From JADLHS01 sp964539515 (GTDB lineage: Bacteria; Verrucomicrobiota; Verrucomicrobiia; Limisphaerales; JADLHS01), in contig CAZIJO010000001.1 of the NCBI GenBank assembly GCA_964539515.1, forward strand, positions 44,008 to 108,007: a stretch of DNA of 64,000 nucleotides, in the 5' to 3' direction. Within the stretch, counting starts at the first letter, position 1, and every line of letters begins with the position of its first letter. Shown here one piece after another: positions 25,987 to 36,223 of this stretch. Made by a program: the position numbers and the translations under genes. A model generated the notes under the pieces. The model was not told the DNA's origin. It was given only the letters and a program-made list of their open reading frames with translations, and did no database searches.

Positions 25987-26361
25987 ATGCAGTACGACCA
26001 GACTAAGCAAGAGACAATCAAAGCCGTGCGCCACGGTACGAAAGACTATCTCTCACATGTCGCTTCGGATAGTCGCCTGCTTGCCCGTGCTGCTGGTCTG
26101 AATCTAGCAGCCCTTAGCGCTCCGCTTGTTGCGGACGGGCTATTCGCTTGGTGGGACGCGTTGGTGAATCCGGCAGACCCCGGGCTCGCTATGATCTTCT
26201 CAGAAGGAGAAATGGCGGCATTGGCTCGATACGATGCGGTTATTCGCGGGTTTCATGATTTCGACCCGGACAAGGACATGCCGCTCAACCAGTTTGTGCA
26301 TACAAGGACGTACCGTGACATTGCCGCTGCTGCGTGCATTTGCTATGAGTCCTTGGCTTAG
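25987..26361 (+). CDS. Hypothetical protein (124 residues)
   Basis: The product starts MQYDQTKQETIKAVRHGTKD and ends AAAACICYESLA. It appears helical and soluble, with no signal peptide and no domain I recognise. The DNA is less GC-rich than the neighbours, which suggests recent acquisition. The frame is open back to 25909, but ATG 25987 follows the inverted repeat and gives natural composition. Possible function cannot be inferred. Confidence 0.55.
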   Translation: MQYDQTKQETIKAVRHGTKDYLSHVASDSRLLARAAGLNLAALSAPLVADGLFAWWDALVNPADPGLAMIFSEGEMAALARYDAVIRGFHDFDPDKDMPLNQFVHTRTYRDIAAAACICYESLA

Positions 26362-26761
26362 CCCTCCAGCTGCAGGGGAGGCCGGAAAAAGGTCGCCCAT
26401 TAAGGCGGGAGGTCAGTTCTGAAAAGGCTCGGTTCTTGTTGTTGTTTACTCTTGAGTTCTCAGTTTAGGTTTCCTCTGCGCCGGCTATTCCGCCGCATGT
26501 TTATTACATGCCACGCCTGTCGGCCCGTTGGGGCCTTGTGCCTGAATCTTCCCCGGTTCTTACGCGCCCAGATTTGAACCTGCGTGGGGCCGGGCAAGGC
26601 CGGCCTTTGCCACCTTCCGCTGGTGCGATCAGGAAATGGTTGAGGAGCAGCGTTGCGTTGCATTCCAGGCTTTGACGGTCGCAATTTGGCGCTTGGGATT
26701 AGCCGGCGTTCGTTCTAGTTATAGCCCATGGCTCAAAGGTGAGTCCCAACCCTGAACTCCC
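26362..26761 (+). other. Gene-free stretch before the glycosidase locus
   Basis: These 400 bases hold no convincing gene. The sequence is mixed in composition and presumably contains the promoter of the glycosidase fusion at 26762; I could not pick a reliable -35/-10 pair. Confidence 0.4.
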
Positions 26762-29700
26762 ATGAAGCGTCATGCCCCCGGCTCCTTGGCGGTCTGCTTG
26801 ATCGCCGCCTCAGCGATGTTGTCGAGTTTCGCGTCCGCTCACGCCGCAACCAACGACCGCATCCAGTCGTTCTGCATCGATTTCAACTGGGGGGCCGGCG
26901 GCCCGAATGGATTTCCCGCGCCGGGCACTTTTGCCTCGGCCGACCCCGCGGTCCATTATCAGTTTTACAAGGATCTGGGGGTGAACGTGATTCAGACCTT
27001 CTGCGTGAGCTGCAATGGGTACGCGTGGTATCAGGGGAGTGCCATGGCGCCCGTGCAACCGGGTTTGAAACACGACTTCCTGAAGCAGATCACCGCGCTG
27101 GCCCATAAGGATGGGATCAAGGTGATGGGCTACTTCTGCGTCGGCGCGAACACATACTGGGGACAAAAGCATCCCGACCAGAGCTATGGCATCCCCAGCG
27201 GCATTCACATTCCTTTCACCCGCGACTACCTCGATTACCTGGCGGGCTGCATCGAGGATGCACTGACCAAAACCGGCATTGACGGTTTCATGATCGATTG
27301 GGCCTTCAGCCCGCCGCTGTTGATGGACGAGAAGAACGTTCGGTGGCTGCCTTGCGAGCAAACGATGTACGCGGAGTTGTTTGATCGACCCTTTCCGGGA
27401 AAGGACAAGGTCGATGCCCGGGAGACATTGGAGTTTCAACGCCGCGCGCTGGAACGTTGCTGGCGCCGGATTCAGCAGGCGGCCAAATCCACCAAGCCCG
27501 ACTGCATCATCTGGCTGAGTTGCTTCGACCTGGCGCACCCGCAGGTCGTCGGTACGGCAATGCTGCGCGAAGTGGATTGGGTGATGAACGAGACGCCCAC
27601 CCCGGAGAAACTCGACGCCACGCGGCAGATGGTTGGCCCGCACGCTAGGCTGATCCAATGTGTCTCCGGCGGCAGCACCGAATACGATGCTTCGAAGGTG
27701 CTCGACAACCCCAAGTACCAGGAGGTGGGCCTTTACGGCTTTGCACCGTGGCCGGACCCGCAGACCACCCTGCCTCCGGATCCGCCCCAGGACGCGACCC
27801 AGAAAAATATCCGGGCCAACATCGAGAAACTGCGACGGGTCTTTCGTCCAGCCGCTGCTGCCGCTGCGCCAGCGGTTAAACTGGCACGGCCGACTCCCCA
27901 GCAATATGCCTGGCACGAGCAGGAGCGGATCATGTTTGCCTGCCTGGATCCGGCCACCTGGCAGGGGCGCGAGTATGACAATCATTCCACGCCGCTCTCC
28001 GCGATCAACCCCACCCAACTTGACACCGACCAATGGTGTCGCGCGGCCAAACTTTGGGGCGCGAAGGAAATCCTGTTTGTCGCCAAGCATACCGGCGGTT
28101 TCTGTTGGTGGCAGACGGAGACGACGAAGTACGGCATCAAAGACACCGCGTGGAAGGGCGGCAAAGGTGACGTGTTGGCGGAGTTGGCGGACGCCTGTCG
28201 CCGGCATGGATTAACCCTCGGCATCTATGTTTATCCGGGCGACGACACCTGGGGCGCGCCGATGGGCAGCGGCGGGCGCACGAAAGATCCGGCGAAGCAG
28301 GAGGCCTACAACCAGGTCTTCCGCCAGCAATTGACCGAGGTGCTCACGCGTTACGGAAAGATCACGGAGGTGTGGTTCGATGGCAGCTGCGTGATTGATG
28401 TCCGCGACATTCTCAAGCAGCACGCCGCCGAGGCCGTGATTTTTCAGGGCCCGAGCGCGACCATCCGCTGGCCGGGCACCGAGAGTGGCAAACTGCCGTA
28501 CCCGGCTTGGAATTCGCTCCCGAGCCAGGATCTGAAGACCGGGGTCGCGACGGCGGCGCAGGGTGATCCCGATGGCGACGCCTGGGCGCCATTGGAGGCG
28601 GACACCACGCTCTACGACCACAACTGGTTCTGGGCGGCGGACAATGAGAAGAAACGCAAGAGCCTTAACGAGCTGATGGACATCTACTACAAGTCCGCTG
28701 GCCACGGCGGCGTGTTGTTGCTCAACTCAACCCCGAACACAAACGGTCTGATCCCCGACGGCGACCTGAAGCTCTACGAAGCGTTCGGCAAGGAAATCGA
28801 GCGCCGTTTCAGCCAAGCTGTGGCCGAGGTCAACGACCAGCGTGGCCCCAGCGTCGAGTTGGGTTTGCCCCAACCCACAACGATCAACCACGCGGTCATC
28901 ATGGAGGACTACCGTGAAGGCGAGCGCATTCGTGAGTACATCGTGGAAGGCTTGAGGGACGGGCAATGGAAGGAGCTTAGCCGGGGCACATCCGTTGGGC
29001 GCAAAAAGATTGATCGCTTCCGCCCGGCGGAAGTCAGCCGGGTGCGGTTGCGGGTCACCCGATTTGCTGCCGAGCCAATCATCCGCCGCCTGGCGGTATT
29101 CCAGGTCGAAGGTCTGTCGGCAGGCTCGCTTATTTCCAGCCTGCCCGCGCACGACTGGCAACGTTGTGGCGAATGGACGGCGGCGAGTTTTCGCGACGGC
29201 AAGGCGACGTTGACGCTGGACCTCAGCCCGTTCATTCCCAAGCCCGGCCAGTACGAAGTGAAGTTCGAGCAGGCCGGCGGTCAAAATCCATTTCGCATCC
29301 TGAACGCCACGCTGTTCTATGAAGGCGAAGCGGCGACTCCCGGTTTGCTCACACGCTTCGCGGCCGCGCATTCGTTCAATGTCAACCGGACCGCCCAGGT
29401 GACGAAGGAAACCAGTTCCGTGCTGAAAGTGGCAATTGCCGCCGACGGCACGGGTGATTGCGCGGGCACGGTCTGGATTCGCCCGCAAGTCGGCGATGCC
29501 CGGGCTGGTGCCGCGGTCCTGAAACCGGAGACCTTTCGGCACTATGTTGATGCCTTCAACCGCAACGATCGCGAAACTGTGATCAACCACATTCCCAATG
29601 CGAAAGCTTGGGATTGGTTGACGCAGAACGTGCCGTTGTTTGAATGTCCCGACCCGGATCTGGAGGAGATTTACTATTTCCGCTGGTGGACGTATCGGAA

Positions 29701-31489
29701 GCACATCAAGCAGACGCCGGATGGTTTCATCGTGACGGAATTCCTGCCGCCCGTGCCTTGGAGCGGCAAGCATAATTCAATCAATTGCCCGGCGGGCCAT
29801 CACTTTTACGAGGGCCGCTGGCTCCATGATCCGCGCTACCTCGATGACTACGCCGTCTTCTGGTTTCGCAAGGGCGGGGAGCCGCGCAAGTACAGTTTCT
29901 GGGCCGCCGATGCCATGGACGCGCGCTTCCAGGTTCAGGGTGACGACCGCCTGCCGAAAGAGCTGTTGCCGGATTTGATCGCCAATTACGAAGCCTGGGA
30001 GAAGGACCACCTCGATGCCTGCGGGCTGTTCTGGCAGAACGACGGCAACGATGGGATGGAGGTGGCGATCGGCGGCAGCGGCTGCCGCGCGACGATCAAC
30101 AGCTACCAGTTTGGCGACGCCATGGCGATCTCCCGCATTGCCGAACGCGCCGGTCAGGCTGACCTCGCCCGGAGATGGCGGGAAAAAGCCGTCTCCCTGA
30201 AGCAGCTCATGCAGGACAAACTGTGGGACCGAGAGGCGCAGTTCTACAAAGTCCTGCCGCGCGGGAGCACCAATCTGGCGAACGTGCGCGAACTGCACGG
30301 TTACACTCCGTGGTATTTCAATCTTCCCGATCCGGACCAATCGGCGGCGTGGAAACAACTCCTCGATCCCCAGGGCTTCTTTGCTCCTTACGGTCCCACC
30401 ACGGCGGAACAGCGGCATCCGGGATTCAAGGTGGCCTACGCCGGCCACGAATGTCAGTGGAACGGTCCGAGTTGGCCGCTGGCAACCGCGGTCACGTTGA
30501 CGGCCATGGCGAACCTGCTGAACCATTACTCCCAAAACGTCGTTGGCAAAGCGGACTATTGGAAAACGTTTCAATGTTATTTGCGCAGCCACCGTTTCCG
30601 GCAGCTTCCCCCGGCAACGCAAGTCCCCCGCCTCACGCGCTCGTACGACAATTCGGTGCCGCGCCACACCTGGTGGGCCGAGGGGCGGCTTGGTGGTACG
30701 GAGTGGGTGCAGTATGACTTCCCAGCGCCCGTCCGGATCGAGGCCAGCGAAGTCTTTTGGTACGATGACCCCCACGGTATCGACCCGCCGGCGGCTTGGA
30801 GGATCCTGGCCCAGGACGGAAACGAATGGCGGGAAGTGAAAGCAACGAATCCGTACGGGAACGCCATTGATTGCTACAACCGCGTCGGGTTCGAGCCCGT
30901 GACCACAAAGGCGTTGCGTTTGGAAGCCCGGACGGCCGCTGGGAAGAGTGCCGGAATTCTTGACTGGCGCGTTTTCCAGGCGGGTACCAATGTGGCCACG
31001 GCGGCTACTCCTTCCGCCTCCTACAGCGACATCTACGCTGCGAAACTAAGCGCCTTGAACCATGTTGGCCAGCCGTTGGAGCGCATTGAATCCCGCCAGC
31101 CGTGGATCGATGAGAATCTCAATCCGTACACGGGCGACTGGATCGCCCGGACGCTGCTGAAGCAACGCCGCCAGCCGCCCGATGAGCGCGGCAAAGATTA
31201 CAATCATTCCACCTTCTGTGACCTCGTCATTTCCGGGTTGGTGGGATTGCGTCCACGGGCGGATGACGTCGTCGAGGTCAACCCGCTGGTGCCGGACGGC
31301 ACGTGGGATTATTTCTGCCTCGACCGCGTGCTTTACCACGGGCAGATGATCACGATCCTCTACGACAAGACCGGCGAGCGTTACGGCAAGGGAAAGGGGT
31401 TGCAGGTGTTTGCGAATGGCCGGCGCGTCGCTGGCAGCGACTCGTTGCAGCGCGTGACCGGCAGCTTGAAAAGCCAATCCGATCGGTAA
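26762..31489 (+). CDS. Giant secreted multidomain glycosidase (GH29-like plus MGH1/GH63-like)
   Basis: The product is 1575 residues with a Sec signal peptide (about 1-29, ending SAHAA). Residues about 30-345 are a TIM-barrel-like unit (IDGFMIDWAFSPP). Residues about 375-640 resemble alpha-L-fucosidases of GH29, with WCRAAKLWGAKEILFVAKHTGG and the nucleophile motif EVWFDG (Asp about 540). Residues about 650-870 are beta-rich, probably a discoidin-like binding module. From about 920 to 1280 comes an alpha/alpha-barrel like the MGH1/GH63 group (WRWWTYR-type start, NDGNDGMEVAIGGSG, GHECQWNGPSWPLAT). An F5/8-type module (about 1285-1415) seems inserted into that barrel, whose end resumes up to 1575. 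Three glycosidase-like units in one chain suggest concerted attack on a branched glycan. It is followed after 34 bases by another glycosidase-like gene. Confidence 0.82.
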   Translation: MKRHAPGSLAVCLIAASAMLSSFASAHAATNDRIQSFCIDFNWGAGGPNGFPAPGTFASADPAVHYQFYKDLGVNVIQTFCVSCNGYAWYQGSAMAPVQPGLKHDFLKQITALAHKDGIKVMGYFCVGANTYWGQKHPDQSYGIPSGIHIPFTRDYLDYLAGCIEDALTKTGIDGFMIDWAFSPPLLMDEKNVRWLPCEQTMYAELFDRPFPGKDKVDARETLEFQRRALERCWRRIQQAAKSTKPDCIIWLSCFDLAHPQVVGTAMLREVDWVMNETPTPEKLDATRQMVGPHARLIQCVSGGSTEYDASKVLDNPKYQEVGLYGFAPWPDPQTTLPPDPPQDATQKNIRANIEKLRRVFRPAAAAAAPAVKLARPTPQQYAWHEQERIMFACLDPATWQGREYDNHSTPLSAINPTQLDTDQWCRAAKLWGAKEILFVAKHTGGFCWWQTETTKYGIKDTAWKGGKGDVLAELADACRRHGLTLGIYVYPGDDTWGAPMGSGGRTKDPAKQEAYNQVFRQQLTEVLTRYGKITEVWFDGSCVIDVRDILKQHAAEAVIFQGPSATIRWPGTESGKLPYPAWNSLPSQDLKTGVATAAQGDPDGDAWAPLEADTTLYDHNWFWAADNEKKRKSLNELMDIYYKSAGHGGVLLLNSTPNTNGLIPDGDLKLYEAFGKEIERRFSQAVAEVNDQRGPSVELGLPQPTTINHAVIMEDYREGERIREYIVEGLRDGQWKELSRGTSVGRKKIDRFRPAEVSRVRLRVTRFAAEPIIRRLAVFQVEGLSAGSLISSLPAHDWQRCGEWTAASFRDGKATLTLDLSPFIPKPGQYEVKFEQAGGQNPFRILNATLFYEGEAATPGLLTRFAAAHSFNVNRTAQVTKETSSVLKVAIAADGTGDCAGTVWIRPQVGDARAGAAVLKPETFRHYVDAFNRNDRETVINHIPNAKAWDWLTQNVPLFECPDPDLEEIYYFRWWTYRKHIKQTPDGFIVTEFLPPVPWSGKHNSINCPAGHHFYEGRWLHDPRYLDDYAVFWFRKGGEPRKYSFWAADAMDARFQVQGDDRLPKELLPDLIANYEAWEKDHLDACGLFWQNDGNDGMEVAIGGSGCRATINSYQFGDAMAISRIAERAGQADLARRWREKAVSLKQLMQDKLWDREAQFYKVLPRGSTNLANVRELHGYTPWYFNLPDPDQSAAWKQLLDPQGFFAPYGPTTAEQRHPGFKVAYAGHECQWNGPSWPLATAVTLTAMANLLNHYSQNVVGKADYWKTFQCYLRSHRFRQLPPATQVPRLTRSYDNSVPRHTWWAEGRLGGTEWVQYDFPAPVRIEASEVFWYDDPHGIDPPAAWRILAQDGNEWREVKATNPYGNAIDCYNRVGFEPVTTKALRLEARTAAGKSAGILDWRVFQAGTNVATAATPSASYSDIYAAKLSALNHVGQPLERIESRQPWIDENLNPYTGDWIARTLLKQRRQPPDERGKDYNHSTFCDLVISGLVGLRPRADDVVEVNPLVPDGTWDYFCLDRVLYHGQMITILYDKTGERYGKGKGLQVFANGRRVAGSDSLQRVTGSLKSQSDR

Positions 31490-31523
31490 ACGGCATCCAA
31501 GCCCAACCTCAAAGCCAATTCTC

Positions 31524-32951
31524 ATGTTACGGAAAGGCCTGCCAACGTCGTCGCGGATTTCCCGCCGGGCTTTCCTTGGGCGCAGCGTGCTGACGGCGGC
31601 AGCGACGGTAACGACGCCGCTGGTTTGCATTTTCCCCCGTTCGGCGCCGGCCGCAGGAGCGGCCGTGGGGCCGATCGATCAACCATCGCTGGCGTTTCTC
31701 AAGGAACTGGCGGCCGCGACCATTGAATCCGCGCGCGTCCGGCCGAACCAATCGCGCGGCGGCACGGGGCCAAACCGCACCGGGATTACATTGATCACCC
31801 CTGGAGGCAACTATCCTGCCCTCTGGACGCGCGACTTCGCCATGTCGCTGGATTGCGGGTTGATCCCGGCGGCGGAGATCCAGCCGCAATTACGGTTGAT
31901 CGCCCGATGCCAGAACGACGCCGAGGAGCGGCGTCTGCCCAGCGGCGCGATTATTCCGCCGTTCGCCATCGTGGATCATGTCAATCTGGCTGGTGGGGCG
32001 GTGTTTTATCCGGGCACGTACTCGGCTGGTGACGACCAGGGCGCGCCGCCCTGGGGACCGTTGCCGCCGATCGACGATCACTTTTATTTCATCCATATTG
32101 CCTATGCACTTTGGCGCGACACCGGCGATGCCAAATTCCTGGAGGAGCGGATTGGCGAATACCGACTCCTCGACCGCCTGGCGCGTGCGTTTCATTCGCC
32201 GTCATCCGACCCGAAGACCGGCGCGGTGGTCACCAACAAAGAGCGGCGCGCCGTGGGTTTCGGTTTTCAGGATTCCGTCCAGCTGCTCGGGGCGATGTCA
32301 TTCGCCACGCTGTCGCGTTATCGGGCGGCGAAGCAATTGGCCGAGTTGTGCCGGGTTCACCGGAGGGAGCTTGCGGCTGGCGAGTACACCCAAACCGCGC
32401 AGAGGATCGCCACTCACATTGTCCCCGTATTCGGCGATCCCGCCAAACGGGACGGCTGGTTGCTGGCGGCAACGGAGGTCGGCAAACAGCCGGATGTTTG
32501 GGCCACCCTCTTCGCCTTGCACTTGGGGGTGCTGCCCGCCGAAGCCGCCGATCGCGCCCGGAAAACTGTGGCCGCGGCAGTCCGGGCTCCGGGCAATGTC
32601 ATCGAGTATCAAGGCGCGGTTCGTCACGTGCCGTCCGATCGTTACTTCCGGCCGAACCAATGTTGGGAAGCCGGTGGCGGCACCGTGAATACTTATCAAA
32701 GCGGCGCGTTCTGGCACACCCCCACCGGGTGGCTGATCGAGGCACTCCAAGCGACCGACCCGGCACTGGCCCGGGAGGTCTGTGATCGCTACCTCCGCCA
32801 CTTGCGTGAGGGCGACTTCCGGAAGGGCGGTGGTCGCGGTGCGCCTTGGGAATGTTTCGGGCTCGAGATGGCCGCCGCTCAAAATCCCATCTACATGACT
32901 TCCGTCACGTTACCTCTGGCGATCCTGCAGGGGATGTCCGCCAAGCTTTGA
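31524..32951 (+). CDS. Tat-exported alpha/alpha-barrel glycosidase-like protein
   Basis: The product is 475 residues. SRRAFLGRSVLTAAATV near the N-terminus is a twin-arginine signal, so the folded protein is exported. The mature part has helical repeats with aromatic clusters, such as NYPALWTRDFAMSLD (about 94-108), DDHFYFIHIAYALWRDTGD (about 184-202) and QCWEAGGGTVNTYQSGAFWHTPTGW (about 379-403), the style of (alpha/alpha)6 glycosidases and six-hairpin hydrolases. I cannot assign a GH family; the acidic residues in WTRDF and the later WEAGG are candidates for catalysis. It is probably cotranscribed with the glycosidase fusion just upstream. Confidence 0.75.
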   Translation: MLRKGLPTSSRISRRAFLGRSVLTAAATVTTPLVCIFPRSAPAAGAAVGPIDQPSLAFLKELAAATIESARVRPNQSRGGTGPNRTGITLITPGGNYPALWTRDFAMSLDCGLIPAAEIQPQLRLIARCQNDAEERRLPSGAIIPPFAIVDHVNLAGGAVFYPGTYSAGDDQGAPPWGPLPPIDDHFYFIHIAYALWRDTGDAKFLEERIGEYRLLDRLARAFHSPSSDPKTGAVVTNKERRAVGFGFQDSVQLLGAMSFATLSRYRAAKQLAELCRVHRRELAAGEYTQTAQRIATHIVPVFGDPAKRDGWLLAATEVGKQPDVWATLFALHLGVLPAEAADRARKTVAAAVRAPGNVIEYQGAVRHVPSDRYFRPNQCWEAGGGTVNTYQSGAFWHTPTGWLIEALQATDPALAREVCDRYLRHLREGDFRKGGGRGAPWECFGLEMAAAQNPIYMTSVTLPLAILQGMSAKL

Positions 32952-33073
32952 TCCCTTCCGGGCCAAATCCGGAAGCGCACTTCCCGGGGGTTATCATTTG
33001 GTTGGCCACCTCTTCGTTTTTGGAGCTTTTGCCCTTGCCAGTGCTATTTCGATAATCAAAATGGCGTAGCTCC

Positions 33074-36000
33074 ATGGAAAGATCACGCAGCTCAGCCAGG
33101 ACCGGACTGCGCCCGCACTCTGAGGTGCCGGCCGTGTGGCGACCGGCACTGCGGTCAGGCGGTTCGCGTCGATCATTGGTTTGCCGGTGCTGGCATCGAT
33201 TTGTCGAGGTGCGCCGCCTGGGCGCGGTTGCTGCGGCCGTCCTGACGTTTTCCCAACTTGCGTGTGCCGCACCGGACTTCCTGCGCGAGGTTCGTCCGAT
33301 CCTGGAACGGAGTTGTATCGCTTGTCACGGACCCGAGAAACAGAAGAGCGGTTACCGGCTTGACGTCCGGGACATCGCGCTCCAAGGAGGCGAGAGCGGG
33401 AAGCCGGCGATTGTGCCGCATAATGCCAAGGCAAGCCCGCTAATCCGCCTGGTAAGTGGCGAGGATCCGGACCTGGTCATGCCGCCGGAAAAGAGCAAGT
33501 CACCGCGACTGAGTGCCGCCGAGGTTCAAATACTCCGCGACTGGATTGATGCCGGGCCCGCCTGGCCGGAGGCCCTCGCGGGAGCGCCGGGCGATACGAA
33601 ACCGCTTTGGTCGCTGACGCCCCTGGCAAAGCCCGCGGTGCCGAAAGGCGCGTCCAATCCGATCGACGGCTTCATCCGCGCGAAGTTGAAAGAGGCGAAC
33701 CTCGCCCCATCGCCGGAGGCTGATCGCCGCACGCTCATCCGCCGCCTCAGCTACGACCTCACCGGATTGCCGCCGACACCCGAGGAGGCCGCGTTATTCA
33801 GCGCCGACGAAGACGAGCGCGGTTACGAGCAACTCGTCACGCGCCTGCTCGCTTCACCGCGTTACGGCGAGCACTGGGCCCGGCACTGGCTCGATGTCGC
33901 CAACTACGCGGACACCCATGGCAACGACCACGACTATGTCCGTTCGAACGCGTGGCACTATCGGGATTACGTCATCCGCTCACTGAATGACGACAAACCC
34001 TACACGCGATTTGTGCAGGAGCAGGTGGCCGGCGACGCACTCTTTCCCGACGACGCCCAGGCCACCGTCGCGCTGGGTTTCCTCGCGGCCGGACCATGGG
34101 ATCACACTTTAATGGTCACGGTGCGGGAGGACACCGTGGATCATCGCTCGGCGCAAAACCTGGATCGCGACAGCATGGTGAGCACCGCGGTGGGGACCTT
34201 TCAAAGCCTCACGGTTCACTGCGCACGCTGTCACGATCACAAATTCGACCCCATCTCGCAGCGCGAATACTACGCGCTCCAGGCGGTGTTTGCCGGGGTG
34301 GACCGGGCGAACCGGCCGTTCGACGAAGACCCCGGGACGCAGGCGGCACGGCGAAGATTGCTGGCCGAAAAGCGTGCCCTGGACTACCGCGAGCCAGCGC
34401 TGCTGGCTGCGCTTGAGACCCCGGCGGTCATCGCCAGGGTCGCGGCATGGGAGCAGGCGTGGGCGCGCCGGGAAGAGGCGTGGGCGCCGCTGGAGGTTGT
34501 GAGCATTGTTTCCATGGGCGGCGCGTCACTGACGCGGCAGACGGACGGCTCGTGGTTTGCGAGCGGTACCCGGCCCGAGCGCGATACTTACATGGTCACG
34601 GCGCATCGCCGGGCTGGAAAACTGAGCGCGGTGCGGCTGGAAGTGCTGCCCGATGACCGGCTGCCGAAAAATGGTCCCGGCCGGTGGGACAATGGCAATT
34701 TTCATCTCACCGAATTCAAGGCCTTCGCCGCGCCGGCAGGGGGGGCGGAGGGCGCCAAGCCGATTGGGTTTGCGCGCGCCATCGCGGACTACGATGAAGG
34801 CCCGACCATTTCCGCTGCCCAGGCGATTGACGGAAAGAACGACACCCAGTGGGGGGTGCACCCGCGCTACGGTGAACCGCACGAGGCGGTCTTCGAGATC
34901 AAGGACCCGGTGGAGTTTCCGGAGGGAACGACCTTCACCTTTCTGCTCGAGAATCAAGGCGGCGCGCCGGGGCACGGTATTGGGCGTTTTCGTCTTTCTG
35001 CCAGCGATGCCGCGCCCGGTCCATCCGTTCTTGCGCCATTGCCGGTTGAACTGACGACGATTCTGCGTTTGCCGGCCGGGAATCGCACATCCGCCCAGCG
35101 TCAGGAGCTGGCCTTTGCGGTGCTCAAGCTGGAAAACCAGCGCGCCCTCGCCGCGCTCCCGGCGCCGCAATTTGTCTATGCCGTGACCCGGGATTTCCCG
35201 CCGGATGGCGAGAACTTCAAGCCCTCGCCCCAACCCCGCCCGATCCACCTGCTTGCCCGCGGCGAACTCAGCCGGCCCGGTGAACTGATTGGCCCCGGCA
35301 CCCTCCGCTGCGTTCCGGGACTACCAGCCGAACTCGCGATTGCCGATGCCGCCGACGAAGCCGCCCGTCGGGCTGCGTTCGCGCGATGGCTGACCGACGA
35401 GCGCAATGTGCTCACCTGGCGCAGCATCGTGAACCGTGTCTGGGCCTGGCACTTTGGCCGCGGCCTCTGCGACACACCCAACGACTTCGGAAAAATGGGC
35501 GGCCCGCCCAGTCACCCGGAACTGCTCGACTGGCTCGCCGTCTGGTTTCGCGACGAGGCGAAGGGCTCGTTGAAGGCGCTGCACCGGCTGATCGTAACCA
35601 GTGAAACCTGGAAGCAGACAAGCCGTGCCCGCCACGGTGACGCCCGCGACAGCGACAATCGGCTGTTGTGGCGGCAGAATCGTCCGCGGCTGGCGGGCGA
35701 GCAGGTCCGGGACACACTGCTCGTCCTGGGCGGGAAACTTGATCTCACGATGGGCGGCCCTTCCGCGGTGCAATTTATTTCGCGCGGCGATGCCACCTTC
35801 ATGTCCGGGGGCAATCCGGCGTTTCTCGACTACGAGCATTTTGACCCCGATGCGCCTGCGGCTCGCCGCCGGGCCATCTATCGTTTCCTGTTCCGCACCG
35901 TGCCGGACCCATTCATGGATGCGCTCGATTGTCCCGATGGCAGCACTTTTACGCCGGTGCGCAGCGTGTCCACGACGGCCCAACAAGCGTTTGCAATGCT

Positions 36001-36223
36001 CAACGACCCCTTCCTCATCCGGCAGTGCGAGCACATCGCCGGACGCATCGCCGCCCAAGGGGGTGCGCCGGCGGCACAGGCGGAGGCGGCTTTCCAACTC
36101 ATCCTTTTGCGCGGAGCGCGGGATCCGGAACGCGCCAAATTCACTGCCTACATTGAAAACCACGGGCTCGCGAACGCCTGCCAATTGCTTGTCAACACCA
36201 GCGAATTTCTATATGTGGATTAA
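33074..36223 (+). CDS. PSCyt1-PSCyt2(DUF1549)-PSD1(DUF1553) protein, pair 1
   Basis: The product is 1049 residues from ATG 33074; a GTG at 33209 just before a signal peptide (RRLGAVAAAVLTFSQLACA) may be the real start. PSCyt1 (about 65-165) carries CIACH for c-type haem. DUF1549 (about 200-425) includes RLSYDLTGLPPTPEE, HWARHWLDVANYADTHG and a second CARCHDHKFDPIS. A beta-rich discoidin-like insert (about 480-670) precedes the DUF1553 domain (about 770-1045: TWRSIVNRVWAWHFGRGL, NDFGKMGGPPSHPELLDWLA, FLYVD end). These proteins abound in Planctomycetes and Verrucomicrobia and are linked to polysaccharide breakdown, but the reaction is unknown. It is followed by its DUF1501 partner. Confidence 0.93.
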   Translation: MERSRSSARTGLRPHSEVPAVWRPALRSGGSRRSLVCRCWHRFVEVRRLGAVAAAVLTFSQLACAAPDFLREVRPILERSCIACHGPEKQKSGYRLDVRDIALQGGESGKPAIVPHNAKASPLIRLVSGEDPDLVMPPEKSKSPRLSAAEVQILRDWIDAGPAWPEALAGAPGDTKPLWSLTPLAKPAVPKGASNPIDGFIRAKLKEANLAPSPEADRRTLIRRLSYDLTGLPPTPEEAALFSADEDERGYEQLVTRLLASPRYGEHWARHWLDVANYADTHGNDHDYVRSNAWHYRDYVIRSLNDDKPYTRFVQEQVAGDALFPDDAQATVALGFLAAGPWDHTLMVTVREDTVDHRSAQNLDRDSMVSTAVGTFQSLTVHCARCHDHKFDPISQREYYALQAVFAGVDRANRPFDEDPGTQAARRRLLAEKRALDYREPALLAALETPAVIARVAAWEQAWARREEAWAPLEVVSIVSMGGASLTRQTDGSWFASGTRPERDTYMVTAHRRAGKLSAVRLEVLPDDRLPKNGPGRWDNGNFHLTEFKAFAAPAGGAEGAKPIGFARAIADYDEGPTISAAQAIDGKNDTQWGVHPRYGEPHEAVFEIKDPVEFPEGTTFTFLLENQGGAPGHGIGRFRLSASDAAPGPSVLAPLPVELTTILRLPAGNRTSAQRQELAFAVLKLENQRALAALPAPQFVYAVTRDFPPDGENFKPSPQPRPIHLLARGELSRPGELIGPGTLRCVPGLPAELAIADAADEAARRAAFARWLTDERNVLTWRSIVNRVWAWHFGRGLCDTPNDFGKMGGPPSHPELLDWLAVWFRDEAKGSLKALHRLIVTSETWKQTSRARHGDARDSDNRLLWRQNRPRLAGEQVRDTLLVLGGKLDLTMGGPSAVQFISRGDATFMSGGNPAFLDYEHFDPDAPAARRRAIYRFLFRTVPDPFMDALDCPDGSTFTPVRSVSTTAQQAFAMLNDPFLIRQCEHIAGRIAAQGGAPAAQAEAAFQLILLRGARDPERAKFTAYIENHGLANACQLLVNTSEFLYVD

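Noticed and set aside
26560..26600. tRNA T-arm-like GGTTCAAATC on the minus strand
   Set aside because: No matching T-stem, acceptor stem or anticodon arm could be built around it.
32955..32975. Hairpin CTTCCGG/CCGGAAG after the alpha/alpha-barrel gene
   Set aside because: Only 7 bp and no T-run, so it is not called as a terminator.
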